Assembly: GCA_003550305.1 (NCBI GenBank)
Contig: QKYT01000313.1
Coordinates: 2,344 to 26,507 of the forward strand
Direction of reading: 5' to 3'
DNA: 24,164 nucleotides
Source: Glomus cerebriforme
Taxonomy: Eukaryota > Glomeromycota > Glomeromycetes > Glomerales > Glomeraceae
Numbering within the stretch: position 1 is the first letter of the stretch; the number at the start of each line of letters is the position of its first letter. The translations under genes were made by a program, and so were the position numbers. Below are positions 10,360 to 19,951 of this stretch, one piece after another. Below the pieces are notes generated by a model. It had not been told where the DNA came from. It saw only the letters and a list, made by a program, of their open reading frames with translations, and made no database searches.

Positions 10360-12177
10360 ATGGATAATAAACTTTTACCCAAATTATCACAAAATTTACT
10401 TGAAATTTTAGATGATGACGAATATTATGATATAACAGTTGAAGTTGGGAATGATCCTTATGTGAAAATATTTCGTGCTCATATGGTTATCTTAAATTAT
10501 CGTTCTTCTTATTTACGAAGAATTTTATCAATTAATAAAAAGAAAAATGATGGAACTTTGACAAATATTAAGTTACCAAATATTTCACCTGAGATTTTTC
10601 AAATAGTTTTAAGGTAAGAAATAATTTAATAATTATATGATTAATACAAAATTATTTTTCTTTATGCGCTAAATTTAAACAAACATTTTATTTGTTTTAG
10701 GTATATTTATGGAGGGAAACTTTCTTTGGAAGAATATGATATTACAGATATCATTAAAATCTTGATTACTGCTAATGAACTCAATCTTCAGGAATTAATC
10801 TCTTATTTAGAATTATTTTTAATTAAAAATAAAACAAACTGGATCGATCAAAATTTTGATTTGATATATCAAACAAGTTTTGAAAATGATTCTTTCTTGG
10901 AACTTCAAAAATATTGTATTGAATTAATTTCCAAAGAACCAAATAAGATATTTAATTCAACAAATCTTTCTTCAATTTCAGAAAAAGTTTTGATTTCTCT
11001 TATTCAACATGATAACCTTCAAATGAGTCAAATTCAAATTTGGGAAAATATACTTAAATGGGGTATCGCTCAAAATCCTGAACTTTCTTCAGATCCTTCA
11101 ATTTATTCTGATGATGATTTTAATGCTTTGAAGAATACTTTACAAAAGTATATTCCTTTCGTTAAATTTACTAAATTTACTTATAAAGAATTTTTGAATA
11201 AAGTATATCCATATAAGAAGATTATACCTGAAGAGTTATTTGAAAATTTAGTTAAATATTTTTTGGATTATGATCGTAATTCATATAAAATTACTGTTGA
11301 GAAGGAACATAGTATTGCACAACATACACTTGAAAGTGGTGAAAGTACAGAACAAGATTCAGAAAGAACTATTTATCAGTATAGTAAAGTAACAGAAAAT
11401 GGATGTGAAATCGCACAATATAATTTAGGCAGTTTTTATAGATACGGAAAAGGGGTTGAAAAAAATGATGTTAAAGCATTTGAATGTTATGAAAAATCAG
11501 CTGATCAAGGATATTTAAATGCTCAATTTGAGCTTGGATATTGTTATTCTAACGGAATTGGAACCGAGGTTAATAAAGCAAAAGCATTTGAATATTATAA
11601 ACTTGCTGCTGAAAAAGGACATAATATTGCACAGAATAATCTTGGAATTTTATATGAATATGGTGCAGGCACGGAAAAAGATTTAGAACAAGCTATTTAT
11701 TGGTATAATAAAGCAGCAGAAAATAAGAATAATGTAGCACAATATAATTTAGGCTTGTGTTATAGATACGGAATAGGAGTTGAAAAAAATGAGGCTAAAT
11801 CATTTGAATATTATAAAACATCAGCTGATCAAGGAAATCTAAAAGCTCAATATCGACTTGGATATTGTTATGAAAATGGAATTGGAACTAATGTTAATAG
11901 AGGTAATGCATTTGCATATTATAAAAGATCAGCTGATCAAGGATATTTAGATGCTCAATTTCAAGTTGGATACTGTTATTATAATAGTATTGGAGTTAGA
12001 TATTATGAAAGTAATATGAAAGAAGCATTTAAACATTATAAACTCGCTGCTGAAAAGGGACATATTAATGCGCAAAATAATCTTGGAATTTTATATGAAA
12101 ATGGAGAAGGAACTGAAAAAAATTCAGATAAAGCTATTTATTGGTTCCAAAAAGCGGCAGAAAATAGAAATAAATAA
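10360..12177 (+). CDS. BTB-BACK-Sel1 repeat protein, array copy 4 (intact)
   Basis: Exons 10360-10613 and 10701-12177 flank an 87-base GTAAGA...TTTTAG intron (phase 2). Joined they give 577 codons including the stop, a 576-aa protein with no lesion. BTB spans roughly residues 20-120, BACK about 125-225 with IQIWENILKWG, and about eight SLR units fill 245-576, the first degenerate (ESGESTEQDSERTIYQ). The ATG is chosen because it begins MDNKLLPKLSQNLLEIL, matching the other copies minus one residue. BTB-BACK proteins typically recruit substrates to CUL3 ligases, and SLRs act as protein-binding scaffolds; a cytosolic adaptor role is inferred. The protein ends after AAENRNK. Coding remnants after the stop (to about 12260, with GEFRLGYCN and YYSWDYS-like pieces) show that its ancestor was longer, as in copy 2. 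Confidence 0.88.
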
Positions 12178-12260
12178 GTACATGATAATTTAATTATATG
12201 TTATAAATATGTAAATGGCGAATTTCGTCTTGGATATTGCAATTATTATTATTCATGGGA
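12178..12260 (+). pseudogene. Eroded 3' remnant of the copy 4 ancestor
   Basis: After the copy 4 stop, fragments of an SLR-type sequence can be followed with frame changes: HDNL, then an LGYCN piece, then a YYYSWDYS-like piece recalling the YYYLHGII segment near the end of copy 2. This indicates that the stop in copy 4 is secondary rather than the ancestral end. Confidence 0.5.
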
Positions 12261-13255
12261 TTATAGTTTGATACTTGGTACTAAATGTTCTTTTCTTTTC
12301 ATAAAAATTCTGTAAATTTTAATATTTATACGAACCAATATTCAATTATAATAAAGTATTATTTATCTGTTATTTATTATTTATTAGCTGACTTATCAGT
12401 TATTTATATATTTATAATGTTTTTTTTTTGTGTTTACTAATAATATATATTTAATAAGTTAATCGAAAGAAGTGCGCATCATACATAGCATGAAAATACC
12501 CTTCTAGTATTTCGGATACTAGTTTTCATAGTATCCTAAATTATTTGGGTTCTTTAAGCTAGTATACATATATACTTCTTTATTTTATGCTTTTTATATA
12601 AAAAAAAATTGAAACAAAATTATTTTCCAAATTATTTTGTTTCCATCCTTATACATTAGGCAATACAAAGTAACAAAATTGGTTCCCTTAATCCGGCCGG
12701 GTCAATCTTTGTTAAATTTTTAAAAAAAATTTATATATTATTACTATACCGGGTACAATTTTTTAAAAAATTACAAAAAAATTTCATATGAATTTTACAT
12801 ATAAAATTTTTTGAAATTTTCAAAATTTTTATGTTATGAGAACCAATAAATTAAGAATTTCGTTTTTAATGATTAATAAAAATTTTTTAGTTGTAAAACT
12901 ATACCAAGATTTACGAATAGTAGGATATAATCTGTGTTAATTTTGTTTGAAATTGTCTCTTAAAAATATCATTATTTTTAATATAATTCGTGAGACGAAA
13001 CTATTCATTCGAATTCGTATTTAAGGTACATTAAAGACCTTTGATTACAGTACTAACGGTCATATGATATAAATACGAACAATATAATTAGCCGGAAGAT
13101 CTTGACGTTAATTGTACCTTAGTATTTATTACTATCATATGTTACATACTTCAAGTTTCAGCCGTAATACATAAATAAAACTTTAAAAAATTTTCTGGGT
13201 AAAAATTTCTAATAAAATTTTCTCATAATAATAAAAAAAATGACGATATTTATTC
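12261..13255. other. Intergenic spacer with small inverted repeats
   Basis: No coding frame is supported. It contains a perfect seven-base-pair hairpin, CTAGTAT-TTCGG-ATACTAG, at 12504-12522. It also contains a possible 170-base element (12678-12847) bounded by ATTGGTTC and GAACCAAT, with CCGGGT-containing islands at 12693-12702 and near 12750 in otherwise A/T-rich sequence. The last 100 bases should hold the promoter of the following Ifi-6-16-like frame, but no specific element was identified. Confidence 0.4.
12678..12847. repeat. Candidate short element with imperfect terminal inverted repeats
   Basis: ATTGGTTC at 12678-12685 is the reverse complement of GAACCAAT at 12840-12847, and the match continues imperfectly for several bases inward. 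The interior is non-coding, A/T-rich and contains two CCGGGT sites. No target-site duplication is convincing. In DNA this AT-rich, eight-base arms could arise by chance, although the arms themselves are not AT-only. Confidence 0.25.
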
Positions 13256-14170
13256 ATGATAAAAAAATTATTTGCAATCGCTTTATACTCCGCATTTGTA
13301 AACAATAAACAACTAACTCCTATTAGAGATATTTGGAAGAATATTTGGGTAATGGGGACCGCTGCAATATCGGCAGCAGGATTAATTGGTTTGTTAATAT
13401 CACCAATTATTTTAACAGCAATAATTCATGTATTAGGATTTGGTAAGGGAGGTATTGCAGCAAATTCATTTGCTGCTTGGTTTATGTCATTATATAAAGG
13501 TATTGTTGAAAGTGGAAGTCTTATTTCGGTTTTACAGTCAATTGGTGCTGGTGGTTTAAGCTCTCACGGTATTGCAATAAGTAGCAGTTTTGGAGCAGCT
13601 ATTTGAGTTCTTATCGGCGCAGCTTCTGGTTCTAAGCTTACAACGTATTTTAATGAGTTGGAATTAAATGATCATGAAAAACAAATGCTTGGAAATTTGG
13701 TTCAAATTGAGGATGACATTTATCAAAATAATCATATGATTACATTCAAACTCATGTCAGCTTTATTACGTAATGATATAATGTTAAAATGTTTTGTTGA
13801 AACGTTTTTAACTTGTCCATCATTTGTTGAATGTAAATTATTTAGATTTGATTTTAAAGAAAGTTATTTAACAATGTTAAAATCAGAACAGACAAAGGTG
13901 AATAATATCATTTATAATTTGTTAGTTAGTTATTATGAAGAATCTAGAGTTAAATATAATTTTCATGATGATAATTTAATTGGATATGATTTAGATCTTA
14001 ATAATTATCAATCATCAAATAAAATGATGAATTTATTGGTGGAAATTTGGAATTATATAAATGGTAATATTGTTTTAAATATTAATATTGATAAAATTTG
14101 GGGTCAACTTCAGGATCAGTTTAACAAATTTTCAAATTATTTTCATAAAATTAGAAAATCAAATTTATAA
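13256..14170 (+). pseudogene. Ifi-6-16 (ISG12-like) family protein with in-frame TGA
   Basis: A single-exon frame of 304 codons plus a stop is interrupted only by TGA at codon 117 (13604-13606). Residues about 30-60 form hydrophobic segments (IWVMGTAAISAAGLIGLLI). The small-residue-rich core then follows: GFGKGGIAANSFAAWFMSLY, SLISVLQSIGAGGLSSHG and SSSFGAAI, with VLIGAASGSKL immediately after the TGA. This matches the glycine/alanine-rich membrane domain of the Ifi-6-16/FAM14 family, whose animal members act at mitochondrial or ER membranes; the role in fungi is unknown. A hydrophilic C-terminal region of about 170 residues (NDHEKQMLGNLVQIEDD onward) has no domain I recognise. Reading is perfect on both sides of the TGA, so this is a very young lesion, a sequencing error or, less likely, readthrough; TGA followed by G is not a known strong readthrough context. 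It lies in the extra-long spacer between copies 4 and 5. Confidence 0.75.
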
Positions 14171-15118
14171 TTTATCGTATTAAATTAGTTTGTTTTATGA
14201 AGGCAACGAAATAAAATTTTAAAAATTTAAGATTGGGTTTGGGTTAACAAAAATTTAAAATTCTTTGCCATATTTTTTAGGACGTTAGCTATTACTTCAC
14301 TTGTTAATACCAATATTGTTGTTATACATAATTGATTTTCGTTATTTCATCGGCCAAATTACGGTTTAGATGTAAAATAATCACACCCAAAACTATTTGG
14401 TATGAAAAGAAGGGCCTTTTTCTTCTTTAAAATTGACTAATTTATTTCAAAAATAAAAGTGAACCACTCATGACTTGATCGAAAACGAATAGATTAACAC
14501 AATCACTAATTTGCATTACACTAGCGGGTAGTTTTTCTACAATTATAAGTTCGTCTGCCATTATGGTATCTGATACCACAAGCACATAATTTGGTTTTTA
14601 TTTTGGAGAAAAATTTTCTGAAAGATGATGATCTAAGGTAATTCTATTTGATCAGGTGGACGTCCAAACTCTCAATTGCGAGCAAAGTATGTGTATAGAC
14701 AGCTGATGATAATTTCATAACTAAATTTGTTATATCTTTTATAGTGTTTAATAATGTTCCTAAAGTTAATTATAGTACGTCGAGCATTAGTAAATCATTA
14801 TAAAGATTTGAATTCTGAGCCGTTATCATTGATACCAATAAAATATATAAAATATGAAGAATTAATGTATTATTATTAATTTTAATATCACTATGGTAAA
14901 TTAGATAATTTTTTTTCTTTTTATACAGTGAGACTAAAAATAACCTTTTACAAGATAATCAATACGAAATATCTAATTTATTACATTTAAACCTTACTGC
15001 ACTTGCGTAACTTTTTGATATGCTAGATAGTTAGTTATTTAATCTCGCTCTTTTTACGAATGGTCGTGTAATTTTGAAATCCGCTGTTAATGAAAAAAAT
15101 ATCAACTTAAAAGGGTAT
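14171..15118. other. Intergenic region
   Basis: AT-rich, with no coding frame I can support on either strand and no clear repeat before the inverted array that starts at 15119. It presumably includes the 3' end of the Ifi-like transcript. Confidence 0.4.
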
Positions 15119-15507
15119 GGTACGAAATCCCGAAACTCAAAATCCCGACAGGCCAAAATCCCGACACTCNAAATCCCGAAATCCAAAATCCNGACAGGGT
15201 CAAAATCNCGACAGGTACGAAATCCCGAAAANTTGGCCCGCATTAAGCATTAATGCTGACCGGAACTATAATTCGTGATTTATTAAACTTCTGAAAAAAA
15301 TCCCGAAACTTAATTCCGGGCGGCATTAAAGCTTAATGCGGGCCAATTTCGGGATTTCGTACCTGTCGGGATTTTGACCCTGTCGGGATTTTGAGTTTCG
15401 GGATTTTGGCCTGTCGGGATTTTGAGTTTCGGGATTTTGTACCTGTCGGGATTTCGAGTGTCGGGATTTTGGCCTGTCGGGATTTTGAGTTTCGGGATTT
15501 TGGATGG
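15119..15507. repeat. Near-palindrome made of short TGTCGGGATTTTG-type tandem units
   Basis: The right arm has about ten units of 15-17 bases, alternating TGTCGGGATTTTG and TTTCGGGATTTTG with short spacers (AG, GCC, TACC). The left arm (15119-15234) has about seven units in the opposite orientation. At the centre GGCCCGCATTAAGC (15235-15248) pairs perfectly with 15331-15344, and the pairing continues imperfectly to about 15265/15314, leaving a loop near 45 bases. Four Ns (15170, 15192, 15208, 15232) all fall in the left arm. Open frames here on both strands are by-products of the repeat. This could be a foldback transposon or an inverted minisatellite; if transcribed it would give a long double-stranded RNA. 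Confidence 0.8.
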
Positions 15508-16195
15508 CACCGACTTAAAATACTATCTCTAGAACAGAGAAAAATAAGTCATTTTCCTATCGAATTACTTTAGAAAAAAATGATGCAAATCATCACAAGT
15601 TCCATTTATAAACTCTTTTTTAAGCAACTACTTAGCAGACTAAGAATTCTATCCGTCGATAAAAATTCTAATATATTTTATGCTTTTATATAGCTAATTT
15701 GTTCTCTGATCTACTTTTATAAAAATTTTCTTCGTTACATCTTTATTGGTAACTTCAGAGCTTCCATAAACCCTTTCAATATATAACTGATAAGTTTCTG
15801 TCTTTGAAAAGCATACCTTAGGCTTCATATAATATTGAAGAAAATTTCAATCAGTTAGAATTGCCCCTTTCTATTCGAATTCATCATAAACTTATATATT
15901 GTAAGCAAAGAACCCTTTTATAATCTTTAATATATCCTTAAAAATATCTTTAGATAATTAGATTAATTAAAAAATTTAGGATACATTTTTTTAGGATTTT
16001 ACCCGATAGAATTGTATCTACCAAGAATTTTATTACTTATTTTCACTTTAATGCCATTAAATATCACAAAACTTCATATTCAAGGAAACACGGTAAATCG
16101 ATTTTATAATACTGTATGATTGGTTATTCATGTGACTTCAGTTTTTGCCGGAAACTCGGAATCGGAACGAAATTATGCCGTGTGTACATTAGATT
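15508..16195. other. Intergenic region upstream of copy 5
   Basis: No supported gene. Near 16140 a GC-richer stretch (TTTTTGCCGGAAACTCGGAA) stands out from the AT-rich background and may be element debris. No boundary could be defined. Confidence 0.35.
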
Positions 16196-16262
16196 TAATT
16201 TTTACTAACCATATGTATCACGATCTACAACAATAGATTTTCAATTCACGATTATAAATAAA
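16196..16262 (+). promoter_or_regulatory. Class-1 upstream block of copy 5
   Basis: Counterpart of 3715-3790. TTTTTACTAACCATA is followed by the 22-base identity at 16213-16234, then CAATTCAC. It lacks about eight bases (TTTATTAG) that are present upstream of copy 2. It lies 111 bases before the ATG, nearly the same distance as in copy 2, which supports a leader or promoter role. Confidence 0.45.
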
Positions 16263-16323
16263 TTTTAACTATTTAAACAGATAGTACAAATTGTTAATTC
16301 TTTAGGTCACCTTTATTATTACG

Positions 16324-18067
16324 ATGGTTGATAATAAATTATTACAAAAATTATCTCAAAATTTACTTGAAATTTTAGATGATGATGAATATTATGATAT
16401 TACAATTGAAGTTGGGAATGATCCTTACGTAAAAATATTTCGTGCTCATATGGTTATCTTAAATTATCGTTCTCCTTATTTACGAAGAATTTTATCGACT
16501 AATAAAAAGAAAAATGATGAAACTTTGATAAATATTAAATTACCAAATATTTCACCTGAAACTTTTAATGTAATTTTAAGGTAAGAAAAAGTTAAATTAC
16601 AAAATAAAATATAAATAAATATTATGTATTTAATTTTATCAATGTTTTTATTTTAGATATATTTATGGAGGAAAACTTTCACTAAAGGAATTTGATGATT
16701 TAGATATTTTTAAAATTTTGATTGCTGCTAATGAACTAAGTCTTCAAGAATTAATCTCTCATTTACAATCCTTTTTGATCAAAAATAAATTAAGCTGGAT
16801 GGAACAAAACTTTAATTTAGTATACCAAACGAGCTTTGAAATTGATTCTTTCTCAGACCTTCAAAAATTTTGTACAGAATTCATAACTGTAAAACCTCAT
16901 AAGATTTTTAACTCATCCGATTTTACTTCAATTTCAGAAAATATTTTGATTTCTATTATCCGACATGATAATTTACAAATGAGTCAAGTTCAAGTTTGGG
17001 AACATGTTCTTAAATGGGGTATTGCTCAAAATCCTGAACTTTCTTCAGATCCTTCAAGTTATTCAAATGAAGATTTTAATACTTTGAAAAATACTTTGAA
17101 GAAATGTATTCCTTTCATGAAATTTACTAAATTTACTTCTAAAGAATTTTTAAATAAAGTATATCCGTATAAGAATATTATACCTGAAGAGTTATGTGAC
17201 AATTTAATTAAATATTTTTTGGATCATGATTGTAGTTCTTATAACATTGCTGTTGAGAAGGAAAATAGTATTGCATTAAATACACTTGGAAATTTGTATG
17301 AAAATGGGGAAGATGTAGATTTGGAAAAAGCTATTTATTGGTATAGTAAAGCAGCAGAAATTGGAAATGATGAAGCACAATATAATTTAGGCAGGTGTTA
17401 TAGATTTGGAATAGGAGTTGAAAAAAATGAGGCTAAAGCATTTGAATATTATAAACTATCAGCTGATCAAGAATATTTAAATGCTCAATTTCAACTTGGA
17501 TATTGTTATGACTATGGAATTGGAACTGGAATTAATAAAGTAAAAGCACTTGAATTATATAGAATTGCTGCTGAAAAAGGACATATTGATGCACAAAAGG
17601 GCCTTGGAATTTTATGCAAAAATAAAGGTATAGAAAAATTTATAGAAACATATTTGGAAAAAGTTATTTATTGGTATAACAATGCAGCAGAAAATGGGGA
17701 TAATGCAGCACAATATAATTTAGGCTGGTGTCATAGATTTGGAGTAGGAGTTGAAAAAAATGAAGTTAAAGGATTTGAATATTATAAAAAATCAGCTGAT
17801 CAGGGATATTTAAATGCTCAATTTAGTCTTGGTTATTTATATGATCAAGGAATTGGGACTGAAGTTAATGAAGCAAAAGCATTTGAATATTATAAAATTG
17901 CTGCTGAAAAAGGACATATTTTTGCACAAAATAATCTTGGATGTTTATATAAGGATGGTAAAGGTGTAGGAAAAAATTTAAAAAAAGCTATTTATTGGTA
18001 TAACAAAGCAGCAAAAAATGGGAATGTTTTAGCACAATGTAATTTAGGTAGGTGTAGTAGGAGTTGA
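16324..18067 (+). CDS. BTB-BACK-Sel1 repeat protein, array copy 5 (open but truncated)
   Basis: Exons 16324-16580 and 16657-18067 flank a 76-base intron (GTAAGA...TTTTAG) whose text differs from the introns of copies 2-4. Joined they give 556 codons including the stop, or 555 aa. BTB begins MVDNKLLQKLSQNLLEIL; BACK contains QVQVWEHVLKWG; seven SLR units and part of an eighth follow. The frame ends at NLGRCSRS because about 11 bases are missing relative to the equivalent unit in other copies. The next unit (VGVEKNEIKAFEYFKKSA) continues in another frame, then breaks again and fades by about 18251. The product could still fold as a shortened scaffold, so it is listed as a coding sequence, but the end is not ancestral. 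From about 16970 onward the sequence is almost that of copy 2, whereas the earlier part is more divergent. The likely role is as for copy 4. Confidence 0.8.
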
Positions 18068-18251
18068 AAAGAATGAAATTAAAGCATTTGAATATTTTAA
18101 AAAATCAGCTAATCAAGGATATTTAAATGCTCAATTCAACTTGGATGTTGTTATGAAAATGGAATTGGAACTGAGGTTAATTTAGAAAAAGCATTTGAAT
18201 ATTACAAACTTACTACTGAAAAAATGATAAAATTAAATAAGAATAAATAAG
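18068..18251 (+). pseudogene. Frameshifted 3' remnant of copy 5
   Basis: Two further SLR-type units can be followed in shifted frames: EKNEIKAFEYF with SANQGYLNAQ, then a GIGTEVN-type unit ending KAFEYYKLTT. At least two one-base losses occur near 18140-18155. The end (AATAAGAATAAATAAGCACA) resembles the sequence after the last unit in copies 3 and 4. Confidence 0.6.
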
Positions 18252-18623
18252 CACATAGTAACTTATGCTATTAATTAGAGATTAAAATAAATGAAGATGA
18301 AATTGGAGCATTTGAGTTTTATTTGATATTAAATATTCTGTTATATCATATATGCATATTTTTTTCTCCTTTATAAAATGAATATTATTTATATTATATT
18401 TATTAACATATTCCTTTTTTTTGAAATAATTTGCTACGTATTTTTATTTTTGTACTATTTATATTTTTCAGTAAGTTGAAATGCATATCTTTTTATACAT
18501 GAGAGTTATATGAGAGTTACATGTTACATGAGTATAAAACTAATGATCTATCTTAATGACTAAAATTCAGAAGTTCCAAACTGAAACTAAATTCAAAATT
18601 TTTAATTTGTATAACATACAGTA

Positions 18624-18716
18624 TGTTGTGCGTCAGATAACTAATGCTGGCCATTAAGATATTATAAAACTCGGCCAAAATGGGGCTGGTTCATATTTAT
18701 CATCTGACGCACAACA
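18624..18716. mobile_element. 93-base MITE-like element with 15-base perfect terminal inverted repeats
   Basis: TGTTGTGCGTCAGAT at 18624-18638 is the exact reverse complement of 18702-18716. The interior also has partial symmetry (CTGGCC/GGCC and GCTGG blocks) and no coding capacity. The GC-rich arms stand out strongly from the AT-rich surroundings, so chance is unlikely. No unambiguous target-site duplication is visible. It is probably a very short non-autonomous DNA transposon or a solo foldback remnant. Confidence 0.6.
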
Positions 18717-19162
18717 CGTTTGAAAATTTGAAAATAAATTTTTTACATTATTAATAAATAAATTTAAAAAACAATATTTGCTATTTTAAAACTCTAAAAG
18801 TAAATTTATTTATATTGTAGTAACTGTAAATGTATTAATGTACAGTTCTACAAATATTGTCATAAAAATTGTAGAATAACTTCTTAAATTGTTAAAGTAA
18901 GATATCGTTAAGAATTTAACAATAAAGGATTCAACATAATCAAAATTTCTTATTAAAATTATCATATTTTTAAGTTACCTTTATTACTTTATGGTATTAG
19001 CTTAGTGATTGTGTAAAGTTTCTCCTAATTTATGATCTTTCACACGACCAAAAATTTAAAATTATTTTATTCATTAAATTTATTATAGGGAATCTATATA
19101 CAATAATTTTTTACCAACTCAAATGAAAACAAAAGCTAAATAGAAAAAAGCCTAAGCCTAAT

Positions 19163-19270
19163 ATGAACATTTTTTTTATAGATCTATTTAATATTGAAGA
19201 CTTTTACTGTACAAAATGTAATAAGCCAATTTTTAGAACTTGTTCAATGCGACATGCACCAACAGTTTAA
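19163..19270 (+). CDS. Possible small cysteine-containing ORF (35 codons)
   Basis: An ATG-initiated frame encodes a hydrophobic start (MNIFFIDLF) and then YCTKCNKPI with a later RTCSMRHAP, a CxxC...C...H arrangement resembling half of a zinc ribbon, and ends in TAA. Alternatively, the TTTTTTTATAG before the DLF codons could be an intron acceptor and the piece an orphan exon. There is no family assignment. It may be chance. Confidence 0.18.
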   Translation: MNIFFIDLFNIEDFYCTKCNKPIFRTCSMRHAPTV

Positions 19271-19951
19271 ATATAATATTTTCATAATCGATCTCAATTT
19301 TTAATAATTTAAACTAAAATACAAGATATTTGTAAAAGTACTATTAATTCGTATTGTATCTTCGTTCAACTGATATTTTATACTAATAAATCATTTAATT
19401 TATTTGGTTATAGAAAATAACGAGTAATTTTATGGATGTTTATCATCAACTTATCTATCCATTATTTCCAGAGTTATTAAGTAAAAAATTTCTGTTCTAG
19501 TTTTCCTATTATGCTTGTATCATCCATGAAAGCATGATTTATTGATATTTTCATCCCATTTTACTAATTGATTTTTTTATTCTTTACATGATATTATTTA
19601 ATTTTCAATTAGATGGGTTTTGGGTTAGATGTCATAAGGAGCACAAGAAACAGTAGAAAAAATAATGTAAATTTCTTGTATAGATTTTAGAAAAAAAAAT
19701 TAATATATAGATATATACTGTATGTATCATGGACAAATTAAACACCGTGTAAATATCCTTTAATGTATTACCAATGAAAAATATATTTGCTATTGAGATC
19801 ATTTGATTATTTTTCAATATAGAATTTGTTCTAAACACATCATTTGCGATTTATCAATATTATTATTAACATACTGTATAAGATATCTTTTTTTTGCTAT
19901 TTTGCCATCATATTTAAAATCAGAATTAACTAATTGCTTAAGCAATAAGTG

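Larger units (their letters stand above)
18252..19951. other. Gene-poor region between copy 5 and the Crinkler-like pseudogene
   Basis: AT-rich sequence. Apart from the inverted-repeat element at 18624-18716 and a possible 35-codon frame at 19163-19270, I see no coding sequence or RNA gene. Short open frames on both strands around 19630-20020 have no protein-like composition, or overlap the end of the minus-strand pseudogene. Confidence 0.4.

Noticed and set aside
15031..15573. Open frames on both strands across the 15119-15507 palindrome
   Set aside because: Their translations are low-complexity repeats (GILACRDFEFRDF type) generated by the short tandem units, with no independent coding evidence.
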